From positions 620,001 to 684,000 of the forward strand of contig NZ_NIDE01000002.1 of assembly GCF_002197845.1 (NCBI RefSeq): DNA of 64,000 bases. Reading direction: 5' to 3'. How positions within the stretch are numbered: position 1 is the first letter of the stretch; every line of letters begins with the position of its first letter. The notes beneath the pieces are model-generated. The model was not told the DNA's origin. It searched no databases and worked only from the letters and a program-made list of their open reading frames with translations. This document shows positions 50,404 to 57,806 of this stretch, piece by piece. Source of the DNA: Fimbriiglobus ruber. Its GTDB lineage: Bacteria; Planctomycetota; Planctomycetia; Gemmatales; Gemmataceae. A program made the translations under genes and the position numbers.

Positions 50404-50484
50404 ATGAAACAGGACACGAAGATGGCCGAAGCGAAACGCAACAAGAAATCACAGACCGCACGCAAGCCGAGGGCGTCGAAATGA
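50404..50484 (+). CDS. 26-aa basic leader peptide candidate
   Basis: ATG 50404 to TGA: a Lys/Arg-rich peptide (KQDTKMAEAKRNKKSQTARK). Its stop overlaps the start of the GyrI-like gene (ATGA). It may be a translated leader or a leftover N-terminal tail of the neighbouring gene. Weakly supported. Confidence 0.3.
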   Translation: MKQDTKMAEAKRNKKSQTARKPRASK

Positions 50485-50936
50485 ACATCGAGATCGTCGA
50501 AGAGGCGGTTCGCTTCCACCTGTACGGCATCGGGGGCGTCGTCGAGAACAAGCCGTATGGCGAGGTCGGCTTCCGCCTGATGAACGAACTGTGGCAAGTT
50601 GTCAAATCCACCAACACTCCGACGACGGGCATCAACCATTGGGTGTATTTGTCCGATGGAAGAATGTTCGTCGGGGTCGAACTCCGAAACCCTCAGCCGC
50701 TTTCGATTCCCGATCCACTGGAGCCGCTGGAGTTCGAGTTGGAGCGGCACATGAAGCACGTCCACGTCGGGCCGTACCAAGCGTTGCCCCAAAAGTGGAA
50801 AGAGTTGAAGGCCGAGCTTGCGACCCGTGGAGAGGTCATTGGCTCCCCGTCGCTGGAAGTGTACGGGCACTACTGCGACGACCCGTCAAAGCTGGAGACG
50901 ACGATCCTGATAGGCCTCCAAGCGAAACCGGCGTAA
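50481..50936 (+). CDS. GyrI-like small-molecule-binding protein
   Basis: 151 residues. Follows the GyrI/AraC effector-binding fold: VEEAVRFHLYGIGGVV, NHWVYLSDGRMFVGVEL, KHVHVGPYQALPQKWKELKAEL and YGHYCDDP at the C-terminus. Standalone members sense or inhibit small molecules. No DNA-binding domain is present. Confidence 0.75.
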   Translation: MNIEIVEEAVRFHLYGIGGVVENKPYGEVGFRLMNELWQVVKSTNTPTTGINHWVYLSDGRMFVGVELRNPQPLSIPDPLEPLEFELERHMKHVHVGPYQALPQKWKELKAELATRGEVIGSPSLEVYGHYCDDPSKLETTILIGLQAKPA

Positions 50937-50984
50937 TCGTGTCGGGCCGGGCAGACGCCATTCCATCACCGGCATGTCTTCCAC

Positions 50985-51524
50985 TCACAAGTCCTTCGGG
51001 CCTTCGCCGACTGCCGGGATGGTTGGCGGCGGCTCGATCTCTCCAAGCAAATCGTTCAGGTCGATCCGCTTTGTAAACATCGCCAACTCGTCGCTTGCCG
51101 TCCGGGGCCACTGTGCCTGCGGGCGGTCCCAATACAGTTCCACGCCGTTGTCGTCGGGGTCACGCAGGTACAGCGCCTCGCTGACCCCGTGGTCGCTCGC
51201 CCCGTCCAGCGGGACGCCCGCTTCCAGGACACGCCGCAGGGCGAGGGCCAGTGCCTTCCTCGTGGGGTAGAGGATGGCGGTGTGGTACAGTCCGGTCGAT
51301 CCGGGTGGCGGCGGCGATCCACCCCGGCTCTCCCAGGTGTTCAGCCCGATGTGGTGGTGGTAGCCGCCCGCCGACACGAACGCCGCCTGCGTGCCGTACC
51401 GCTGGGTGATCTCGAAGCCAAGTACGCCGCAGTAGAACCGCAGCGCCCGTTCCAGGTCGGCCACCTTCAGGTGGACGTGGCCGATGCGGACGCCGGGATC
51501 AATGCTTGGTGTGTTGGCTGGCAT
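50985..51524 (-). CDS. VOC-family dioxygenase-like protein
   Basis: 179 residues from ATG 51524. Two beta-alpha-beta-beta-beta modules: RIGHVHLKVADLERALRFYCGVLG with His metal ligand, SAGGYHHHIGLNTWES, TGLYHTAILYPTRKALA with a His, and YLRDPDDNGVELYWDRP with the Glu ligand. Resembles catechol-2,3-dioxygenase subunits. The substrate cannot be told. Confidence 0.82.
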   Translation of the reverse strand: MPANTPSIDPGVRIGHVHLKVADLERALRFYCGVLGFEITQRYGTQAAFVSAGGYHHHIGLNTWESRGGSPPPPGSTGLYHTAILYPTRKALALALRRVLEAGVPLDGASDHGVSEALYLRDPDDNGVELYWDRPQAQWPRTASDELAMFTKRIDLNDLLGEIEPPPTIPAVGEGPKDL

Positions 51525-51693
51525 GGCGGCGTGTCTCGTGAATGGCGACGGATCGGTGTTCGAGTGGCGGGAGCGATGTCCCACCGGGCGTTCGTGTCCT
51601 GTGGGTAGAATACCGCCTTCATGAGTCGTGACTTACTCCGTGACCCCGCTCACAGGAGGCGTGGCACCGAGCGCCCCCAGGAGCGAGGAACTC

Positions 51694-52389
51694 ATGCCGC
51701 AAACCCCACACGTCGAGAAGCACTTCACGTCCTCGGAAACAATCCGGGACATCGTGATCGGCATGTCGGACGGCCTGACCGTCCCGTTCGCCCTGGCAGC
51801 GGGGCTGTCGGGGGCGGTCGAAGCGACCGGGATCATCATCACGGCAGGGCTGGCCGAGGTCGCTGCCGGGGCCATTGCGATGGGGCTGGGCGGGTATCTG
51901 GCCGCACGCACCGACGCCGAACACTTTGCCTCCGAGCGGGCACGAGAGGAGAAGGAAACGGAAATGAGGCCGGAAGCGGAAGCCGCCGAAGTCGCCGCCG
52001 TACTCAGGTCTTACGGCCTGGAGGAAGACAAGGTGGTGGCGGTAGTGAACTCCATCCGGGCTGATAAGAAGCGGTGGGTGGACTTCATGATGCGATTTGA
52101 GCTTGGGCTGGAGGAGCCGGACCAGAAGCGGGCCAGGAACAGCGCCCTCACCATCGCCCTGTCCTACATCGCCGGGGGCATGGTCCCGCTGGCCCCGTAC
52201 TTTTTCATCCGCTCGGTTTACTCGGCGCTCTTCGCCTCGGTCGGCGTGACGCTGCTGGCGCTCCTCGTGTTCGGGTATGTCAAGGGCCGGTTCACCACGG
52301 CAAAACCCTTCCGTAGTGCGTGGCAAACGGGGGTCGTGGGCGGACTGGCGGCGACGGCGGCATTCGTCATTGCGAAGGCGATTGGGTGA
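51694..52389 (+). CDS. VIT1/CCC1-family transporter
   Basis: 231 residues from ATG 51694 after GAGCGAGGAA. Five membrane helices are visible (DIVIGMSDGLTVPFALAAGLSGA, IIITAGLAEVAAGAIAMGLGGYLAA, three more near the end). A cytoplasmic stalk of Glu-rich helices sits between helices 2 and 3, as in VIT1. These transport iron or manganese. Confidence 0.85.
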   Translation: MPQTPHVEKHFTSSETIRDIVIGMSDGLTVPFALAAGLSGAVEATGIIITAGLAEVAAGAIAMGLGGYLAARTDAEHFASERAREEKETEMRPEAEAAEVAAVLRSYGLEEDKVVAVVNSIRADKKRWVDFMMRFELGLEEPDQKRARNSALTIALSYIAGGMVPLAPYFFIRSVYSALFASVGVTLLALLVFGYVKGRFTTAKPFRSAWQTGVVGGLAATAAFVIAKAIG

Positions 52390-52462
52390 CGGCAAAACTT
52401 ACACGACCGGAACGTCAGAGATTTGCTGGACCTCGCCTTCCGGGTGTCGAAAAGGACCGTCC

Positions 52463-53629
52463 ATGATGCTCGCCGAGAAGTTGACACCGGACGGGTGGTT
52501 GCTGTTCGCCACCCGCTGTTCGAGGATGTTCGCTTACGGCCTGCTCTCGGTCGTGCTGGTGCTGTATCTGGTCGAAGTCGGCCTGAAGGAGTGGGAAGTC
52601 GGGCTACTGCTCTCACTCACTCTGGTCGGGGACACGGCGATCTCCCTCTGGCTGACGACGACCGCTGATCGGTTCGGGCGGCGGCGCACACTGGTCGTCG
52701 GGGCCGTCCTGATGGCCCTGGCCGGAATCGTCTTCGTCTCCACCGGCAACTTTCTCTTACTGCTCGTCGCCGCCACCATCGGCGTCATCAGTCCCAGCGG
52801 GAACGAGATCGGGCCGTTCCTGTCCGTCGAGCAGGCGGCGCTCTCGCACATCGTCAGCGACGAGCGGCGCACCGACGTGTTCGCTTGGTACAACCTCGTC
52901 GGCTCGTTCTCGACGGCGCTGGGGGCGCTGGCGGGAGGGCTGATTGCGGAAGTGTCCCCGCATTTCGGCCTGACCGGAGCCGCCGCATTCCGCCCGGTGT
53001 TGTTGGTTTACGCAGGTGTCGGCGTGACGTTGATCGGCGGGTTTTCGCTGCTGTCCTCGGTGGTCGAGGCCACGAGAGACGAGTCCCGACCGGCCCCCAA
53101 GGTGGTGCTGGGTTTACACGAGTCCCGTCGCACGGTATTCAAGCTGTCGCTCTTGTTCGCCCTGGACGCACTCGGCGGCGGGTTCGTGATCCAGAGCCTT
53201 ATCGCCTACTGGTTCTACCTCACCTACAAGCTCGACCCGGCGCTGCTCGGCACGATCTTCCTGTGCGCCAACCTGCTCGCCGGGGTGTCGGCGCTGGCGG
53301 CGGGGTGGCTGGCCCGGCGCATCGGTCTGCTGAACACGATGATCTTCACGCACCTGCCGTCGAACGTGTTGCTGATCCTGGTGCCCCTGATGCTTGACGT
53401 GTATTGGGCGGTGGGGGTGTTGCTGGCCCGGTTCAGCATCTCGCAGATGGACGTGCCGACCCGCCAAGCGTACACGATGGCGGTGGTGCGGCCCGACGAG
53501 CGCTCCGCTGTGGCGGGCGTGACGGGCATGGCCCGGTCGGTGGGCGCTTCGATCTCGCCGGTGCTGGCGACGATTCTCGTGGGCAGTGTCGGGTGGGCGG
53601 GGATGCCGTTCTTCCTCGCCGGGGACTGA
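52463..53629 (+). CDS. MFS transporter with a frameshifted C-terminus
   Basis: 388 residues from ATG 52463, with about 12 membrane helices and the loop motif DRFGRRRT. The reading frame ends FFLAGD. One base over, the DNA continues LKIVYDMLLYRAFAGSKS, the normal tail of the family, to a TGA at 53695-53697. A single G seems lost at 53621-53624 (GGGG where GGGGG is expected). About 22 C-terminal residues are lost, so function may be impaired. Confidence 0.75.
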   Translation: MMLAEKLTPDGWLLFATRCSRMFAYGLLSVVLVLYLVEVGLKEWEVGLLLSLTLVGDTAISLWLTTTADRFGRRRTLVVGAVLMALAGIVFVSTGNFLLLLVAATIGVISPSGNEIGPFLSVEQAALSHIVSDERRTDVFAWYNLVGSFSTALGALAGGLIAEVSPHFGLTGAAAFRPVLLVYAGVGVTLIGGFSLLSSVVEATRDESRPAPKVVLGLHESRRTVFKLSLLFALDALGGGFVIQSLIAYWFYLTYKLDPALLGTIFLCANLLAGVSALAAGWLARRIGLLNTMIFTHLPSNVLLILVPLMLDVYWAVGVLLARFSISQMDVPTRQAYTMAVVRPDERSAVAGVTGMARSVGASISPVLATILVGSVGWAGMPFFLAGD

Positions 53630-53694
53630 AGATCGTGTACGACATGCTGCTGTACCGGGCGTTTGCAGGAAGCAAGTCCCGCAGTGAAGAGCAG

Positions 53695-53844
53695 TGACGG
53701 GCGGTTGCTGCTGATCGAAACGAGTTCCGAATCCAACTTCGAGCGGCCCGCCCGTTTTCCCCCAAGCACAGGTACGCCTAGGTCGACCACATCCCCGACT
53801 TCTTCGCTGACGGGGACGGCACGGCGTCGTTCAAGCGCATCTAA
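53695..53844 (+). pseudogene. decayed GNAT acetyltransferase
   Basis: DGRLLLIETSSESNFERPARF continues in another frame as RYA, TAG, VDHIPDFFADGDGTASFKRI and TAA. These are the last conserved parts of a GNAT enzyme. The N-terminal half is missing and the remainder has a frameshift and a stop. Confidence 0.65.
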
Positions 53845-53913
53845 TCGAACCCGGCCGGATACGCCGGACAAGCCCGAACTCGGCCGCTGGCGATTGTCCT
53901 TGACTCGCCAGAT

Positions 53914-53929
53914 ACTTGCGTATACAAGT
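53914..53929. promoter_or_regulatory. candidate MarR operator before marR
   Basis: ACTTGCGTATACAAGT has arms ACTTG / CAAGT around a near-palindromic centre. A close copy precedes the QueG-like gene at 54413. It lies 24 bp before the MarR start. Confidence 0.6.
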
Positions 53930-53952
53930 AAATCACGACGGGAGGCGGGACG

Positions 53953-54396
53953 ATGACCAAGCCCACTAGTATCGAGACGATTGCAACGACCTGCATCGCC
54001 GGGCGGCTGCGACTGCTCAATCGGGTCGTGACTAACCTGTACGACGACGCCCTGCGCCCGTTCGGGGTCAAGTTGAGCCAGGGCAACGTGCTCGCCGTCA
54101 CCGCCAAGCTCGGCGTGGCCCGGCCCGCCGAGGTCTGCGACATCCTGGAACTCGACACGTCCACCCTCAGCCGTACCGTGGAGCGGATGGTGGCGAACGG
54201 GTGGCTCGAAATCCTGCCCGACGACGACGGCCGCTCCCATCCGTTCCGGCTCACGGACGATGGCAAACGGCTGATGGAGAAGGCGATCCCCGCCTGGGAG
54301 AAGGCCCAAACCGATGCCAAGAAGCTCCTGGGCGAAGACGGCCTGCGCCTGCTCGACACCGCCATCCAGCGGGTGAAGTCGGTCCAAGCCGGGTGA
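53953..54396 (+). CDS. MarR-family regulator
   Basis: 147 residues. Winged helix with LSQGNVLAVTAKLGVARPAEVCDILELDTSTLSRTVERMVANGWLEI and the wing DDDGRSHPFRLT. Two matching inverted repeats flank the gene, so it probably represses itself and the reductase downstream. Confidence 0.88.
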   Translation: MTKPTSIETIATTCIAGRLRLLNRVVTNLYDDALRPFGVKLSQGNVLAVTAKLGVARPAEVCDILELDTSTLSRTVERMVANGWLEILPDDDGRSHPFRLTDDGKRLMEKAIPAWEKAQTDAKKLLGEDGLRLLDTAIQRVKSVQAG

Positions 54397-54412
54397 CTTT
54401 TTTTGCGGGTAT

Positions 54413-54428
54413 ATTTGCATACACAAGT
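54413..54428. promoter_or_regulatory. candidate MarR operator before the reductase gene
   Basis: ATTTGCATACACAAGT differs from the site at 53914 in three positions and starts 16 bp after the marR stop. It ends 12 bp before the next start codon. Confidence 0.6.
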
Positions 54429-54440
54429 ATCGAGAGCGCC

Positions 54441-55751
54441 ATGCCGACCACCCCGTTGCCCGTTCTCAGCGAAGTCGATCCGCAATCGAAACTGGACGCC
54501 GCCCGCCTGCGTCAACTTGCCTTGGACTGCGGGGCCGACGACGCCGGGGTCGTCGAGATCGGGCACCCAACCCTGGACGATCAGCGGGCCGACATTCTGA
54601 AGTTCTACCCCCGGACCAAGGCGCTCCTCGCCGTCGTCTGCCGGATGAACCGGGCGCCGATCCGCAACCCGTCCCGGTCGGTGGCGAACCTGGAGTTCCA
54701 TGCCACCGGGGAGGACGTGAACGCCGTGTGTCGGGCGGTCGTCACAGCCCTGGAACGGGAGGGCGTCCCCGCCGTCAACCCGCCGATGGGGTTCCCGATG
54801 GAGGCCGACCGCTGGCCCGAGAAGATGTGGGTCGTGTCCCACAAGCCCGTGGCCGTCGCCGCCGGCCTCGGCATGATGGGCATTCACCGCAACGTCATCC
54901 ACCCGAAGTTCGGCAACTTCATCTTGCTGGGGACTGTCCTACTCGGCGTGGGGGCAACGGAGTATGATCGTCCCATCGACTACAACCCGTGCCTGTCGTG
55001 CAAGCTGTGCGTGGCGGCGTGCCCGGTCGGGGCCATCTCGCCGGACGGCCAGTTCGATCTCGCCTCGTGTTACACCCACAATTACCGGGAGTTCATGGGC
55101 GGGTTCGGCGATTGGGCCGAACACGTCGCTGACGCCGACAGCGGACTGCAACTGCGCAAGAAAGTGACCCGGCAGGAAACCGTCTCGGTGTGGCAGAGTC
55201 TCGCCTTCGGTCCGAACTATAAGGCGGCGTACTGCCTGTCCGTCTGCCCTGCCGGTGAGGACGTGATCGGGCCGTTTCGGTCCGACCGGAAGGAGTTCCT
55301 GAACGAGATCGTGAGGCCGCTCCAGGACAAAGAGGAGACGGTCTACGTCATTCCAAAGTCCGACGCCGAGGATCACGTTCGGAAGCGATTCCCGCACAAG
55401 ACGGTGAAACGGGTTCGTGGCACGTTGCTCCCCAGTACCATCGCCGGGTTCCTGAGCGGAATGCCGCACACGTTCCAGCGGGGCCAGTCGGCGGGGTTGA
55501 ACGCCGTGTTCCACTTCACGTTCACCGGCAAGGAACCTCACACCGCCACGGTCGTCATTCGTGAGAAGACGCTTCAAGTGGCGGACGGCCACGAGGGTAC
55601 CGCCGACCTGCGACTGACCGCCGACAGCGAGACGTGGCTGGGGTTCCTGGCGAAAGAGCGGAGCCTGCTGTGGGCGCTGCTGCGGCGGAAGATTCGGATC
55701 AAGGGCTCGCCGAGTCTCTTGATCGCTTTCGGGAAGTGCTTCCCGGTATGA
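54441..55751 (+). CDS. QueG-like 4Fe-4S reductase fused to an SCP2 domain
   Basis: 436 residues from ATG 54441. The N-terminal half resembles epoxyqueuosine-reductase-type proteins (RLRQLALDCGADDAGVVEIG, AAGLGMMGIHRNVIHP). A ferredoxin motif CLSCKLCVAACPVGAI is at about 183-197 and a further CLSVCPAG near 265. Residues 330-430 form an SCP2-like lipid-binding domain (FLSGMPHTFQRGQSAGLNAVFHFTF). Fusion of a reductase to SCP2 suggests a hydrophobic substrate. Likely under MarR control. Confidence 0.75.
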   Translation: MPTTPLPVLSEVDPQSKLDAARLRQLALDCGADDAGVVEIGHPTLDDQRADILKFYPRTKALLAVVCRMNRAPIRNPSRSVANLEFHATGEDVNAVCRAVVTALEREGVPAVNPPMGFPMEADRWPEKMWVVSHKPVAVAAGLGMMGIHRNVIHPKFGNFILLGTVLLGVGATEYDRPIDYNPCLSCKLCVAACPVGAISPDGQFDLASCYTHNYREFMGGFGDWAEHVADADSGLQLRKKVTRQETVSVWQSLAFGPNYKAAYCLSVCPAGEDVIGPFRSDRKEFLNEIVRPLQDKEETVYVIPKSDAEDHVRKRFPHKTVKRVRGTLLPSTIAGFLSGMPHTFQRGQSAGLNAVFHFTFTGKEPHTATVVIREKTLQVADGHEGTADLRLTADSETWLGFLAKERSLLWALLRRKIRIKGSPSLLIAFGKCFPV

Positions 55752-56077
55752 AGGGCGAGTGCAACGGCGTCACCGCACTTCACTCGACGCTACCGATTCG
55801 TCACCGTGATCGACAACTGAATCGTCGTAGCGAGTGACACTCACACGAGGTACGGCACCTGGGCCACGGCGACCCAGAGGTAATGCGGCCAGATGGCGGA
55901 CTCCCGTTGTCCTTCTGCCCGGTCTCGCCCAAGAATAAACACGTAGGGCGTCCAAAAGAAGGGGGAGGGGGGGCCGGCGGAACATGGGGGGCGGGGGATT
56001 GACTCGGGCCAAAATCCGAGTTAAAGCCGGGGCGGGCGGCCGGAAATGATGTTTTTGCCTGGACCGTGGGAAAGTTG
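55752..56077. other. non-coding stretch before the iteron-like repeats
   Basis: No supported gene. A G-rich run (GGGGGAGGGGGGGCC near 55963) and GGGG runs follow. The composition falls from high GC to AT-rich at about 56070, a pattern seen at replication origins. Confidence 0.4.
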
Positions 56078-56167
56078 AAAATCGCTTTTCCGTAATTAAT
56101 AGCTGGGCAAAAATCGCTTTGCCCACAATTAATAATTTCTCAAAAATCGCTTTATCAAGATTAATAA
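56078..56167. repeat. three iteron-like direct repeats, period 32-33 bp
   Basis: AAAATCGCTTT occurs at 56078, 56110 and 56143, and ATTAATA(A) follows in each unit 16-17 bases later. Three copies of a conserved core at constant spacing, AT-rich and about 200 bp before a winged-helix gene, fit an iteron array of a plasmid-type origin. Confidence 0.65.
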
Positions 56168-56362
56168 TCCGTTTTGTCCTTCGTTCTGTCCCCCGCATTC
56201 TCTCTCTTCTATCTTCCCCCCAGGCACCGACCCGAAGGGGCGTCCCTGACATTTTCCTACCTAATTACTATTTCTTCTTTCCTATATGAGCGACTTTGAA
56301 ATAGTAGTGTGTGTGGCATTTCCATAACGGCAATGCTACAAATTACTAATAGGGTGCTGCAA

Positions 56363-57427
56363 ATGCATGTTTTCAATGAGTCTGGCTGGTATACGGGGAA
56401 GAAATATTACAAACTTTACCACGCTAGTAAACTTAATCCCCTGACGCATTCCGAGCGGGCGGTCTACTCGTATTTGGCGTACCGGACCGTATACGGCGGG
56501 GCGACCATGTACGAAGTTGGCAACTCACTCCGGCTCGACCAGGGGCGGACCCTGCCGAAAATCAAAAAGCGATTACTCGATGCCGAATTAATTACGGCCG
56601 GTGAGGGGCGGCAATTAATTGCACTCCCGCCCCCGATACCGGAATGGTGGGTGTCGATCAAAGAGGCAAAAAAAACCGGCTGGCAAAATAATTTGGCATA
56701 TGTCCAAATCGCTCATACCCCGATCGGCTGGACGTTGCAACAGACCGCCATTTATTTCACCCTTTTGAGTCATGCCAAAGGGTACAAAATATCTCGGAAT
56801 AATACTCAGGCGGGACTCGGGGCAATACTTCACGTCGACCGGGCGACGGTCGCCCGAACCGAAAATAAGTTGATTGCGCTCGGACTCATCGAATGCGATT
56901 ATCTCCGCAGACCGTCAGATGAGGTACTCAAAATGTTTGACGCAAAACCTAAAGCGAAAGAGAAACAGTGGGATGTGATTATCGCTTGTGGTTGGCCGTT
57001 CGGCGAGATGGACGGCGGGCCCTACCTCGACGAGTACGTAACTCACTTCACGAAACAAATGCTGGAAAACAATTTTTCCCGGGACGAGGTTTTGAAATAT
57101 TGGTCACATCTCTGGGAGTTAGCCGGGAAGACGCCACGGAAATTACTCGATTTTCTCATGCTCGCTCTGTCGCCTATGCTCAGGGATTGTTTAGAGGATA
57201 CTCGGCGGAACTCGACCCGAGGACATTTCCGGGGCAGCAATTGTTTGGGAATGTTACTTAACAGGACTTCCGATAAGTTCGCCAAACCCAAACCGGCCGA
57301 GCAGTCGGTCGAGCGGCCGAAACCGCCGCAATCGCCCTCGACCGAACGACGCTTCCGGCCGGCGACCGATGCACCGCCGGGAATGGACATCGAATACGAA
57401 TGTCCGAGATTTTCGTTTGACGTGTGA
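56363..57427 (+). CDS. winged-helix replication-initiator-like protein
   Basis: 354 residues from ATG 56363 (56309 and 56333 also open). Two winged-helix regions are visible: residues 15-90 (HSERAVYSYLAYRTVYGGATMYEVGNSL, KRLLDAELI) and 130-205 (ETAIYFTLLSHAKGY style helix, then VDRATVARTENKLIALGLIECD). A Pro-rich tail follows (PKPAEQSVERPKPPQ). Two winged helices after an iteron array suggest a Rep-type initiator, though I cannot name a Rep family. It could equally be a regulator. Confidence 0.5.
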   Translation: MHVFNESGWYTGKKYYKLYHASKLNPLTHSERAVYSYLAYRTVYGGATMYEVGNSLRLDQGRTLPKIKKRLLDAELITAGEGRQLIALPPPIPEWWVSIKEAKKTGWQNNLAYVQIAHTPIGWTLQQTAIYFTLLSHAKGYKISRNNTQAGLGAILHVDRATVARTENKLIALGLIECDYLRRPSDEVLKMFDAKPKAKEKQWDVIIACGWPFGEMDGGPYLDEYVTHFTKQMLENNFSRDEVLKYWSHLWELAGKTPRKLLDFLMLALSPMLRDCLEDTRRNSTRGHFRGSNCLGMLLNRTSDKFAKPKPAEQSVERPKPPQSPSTERRFRPATDAPPGMDIEYECPRFSFDV

Positions 57428-57510
57428 CCGAAACCGAAATAGTAGCTGTTAAGAATTTGCCTTCATCTCTGGTAGGATGCGGGACGGACTGTGAGGCGAC
57501 GTTAGCCCTG

Positions 57511-57548
57511 ACTCCCGCCCGTGTATCTATCAGAATGCGGGCGGGAGT
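57511..57548. promoter_or_regulatory. strong 11-bp stem-loop before the 76-aa gene
   Basis: ACTCCCGCCCG pairs perfectly with CGGGCGGGAGT over a 16-base loop. It has no T run and ends 6 bp before the ATT/GTG start region of the next gene, so it may affect translation or terminate upstream transcription. Confidence 0.5.
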
Positions 57549-57554
57549 ACATTT

Positions 57555-57785
57555 GTGATTATTATTAGCAAAACCGACGCACAGGACGTATTAATCGACC
57601 TTTTCGCCGAATACCTCAATCGGAGCCACCCGACGCAGCTGGTCGAACTACTGGCCCACGGAACCCGTGGCGGCGAGCAAATTGCGGTCGAGGACGACGA
57701 CGGGCACCGCTACGAACTGAACGGTGACGTGTCATGGAAGGCGTCGGAGGAAGAACAACGTCGGCGGGGATTACTGCCGAAGTAG
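57555..57785 (+). CDS. 76-aa hypothetical protein
   Basis: Acidic, with a helix IDLFAEYLNRSHPTQLVELLAH and a beta-hairpin EQIAVEDDDGHRYELNGDV. No family recognised. It starts with GTG at 57555 and converges on the recombinase gene; its stop lies inside the shared palindrome. Confidence 0.5.
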   Translation: MIIISKTDAQDVLIDLFAEYLNRSHPTQLVELLAHGTRGGEQIAVEDDDGHRYELNGDVSWKASEEEQRRRGLLPK

Positions 57786-57806
57786 TTTGAAAATCGATTT
57801 TCAAAC
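57785..57806. terminator. perfect 22-bp palindrome covering both stop codons
   Basis: Arms GTTTGAAAATC and GATTTTCAAAC meet without a loop. The last base of the plus-strand TAG and the minus-strand TGA both fall inside it. It can terminate in both directions. TTGAAAATCG also occurs at the first iteron-like repeat (56076), so it may instead bind the same protein. Confidence 0.6.

Noticed and set aside
53224-54902. Two minus-strand frames of 350-400 codons
   Set aside because: Antisense to the MFS, MarR and QueG-like genes.
55770-56252. A 160-codon minus-strand frame with KAIF/LLI repeats
   Set aside because: The repeat is better explained by the iteron-like DNA; there is no ribosome site or family and the rest is low complexity.
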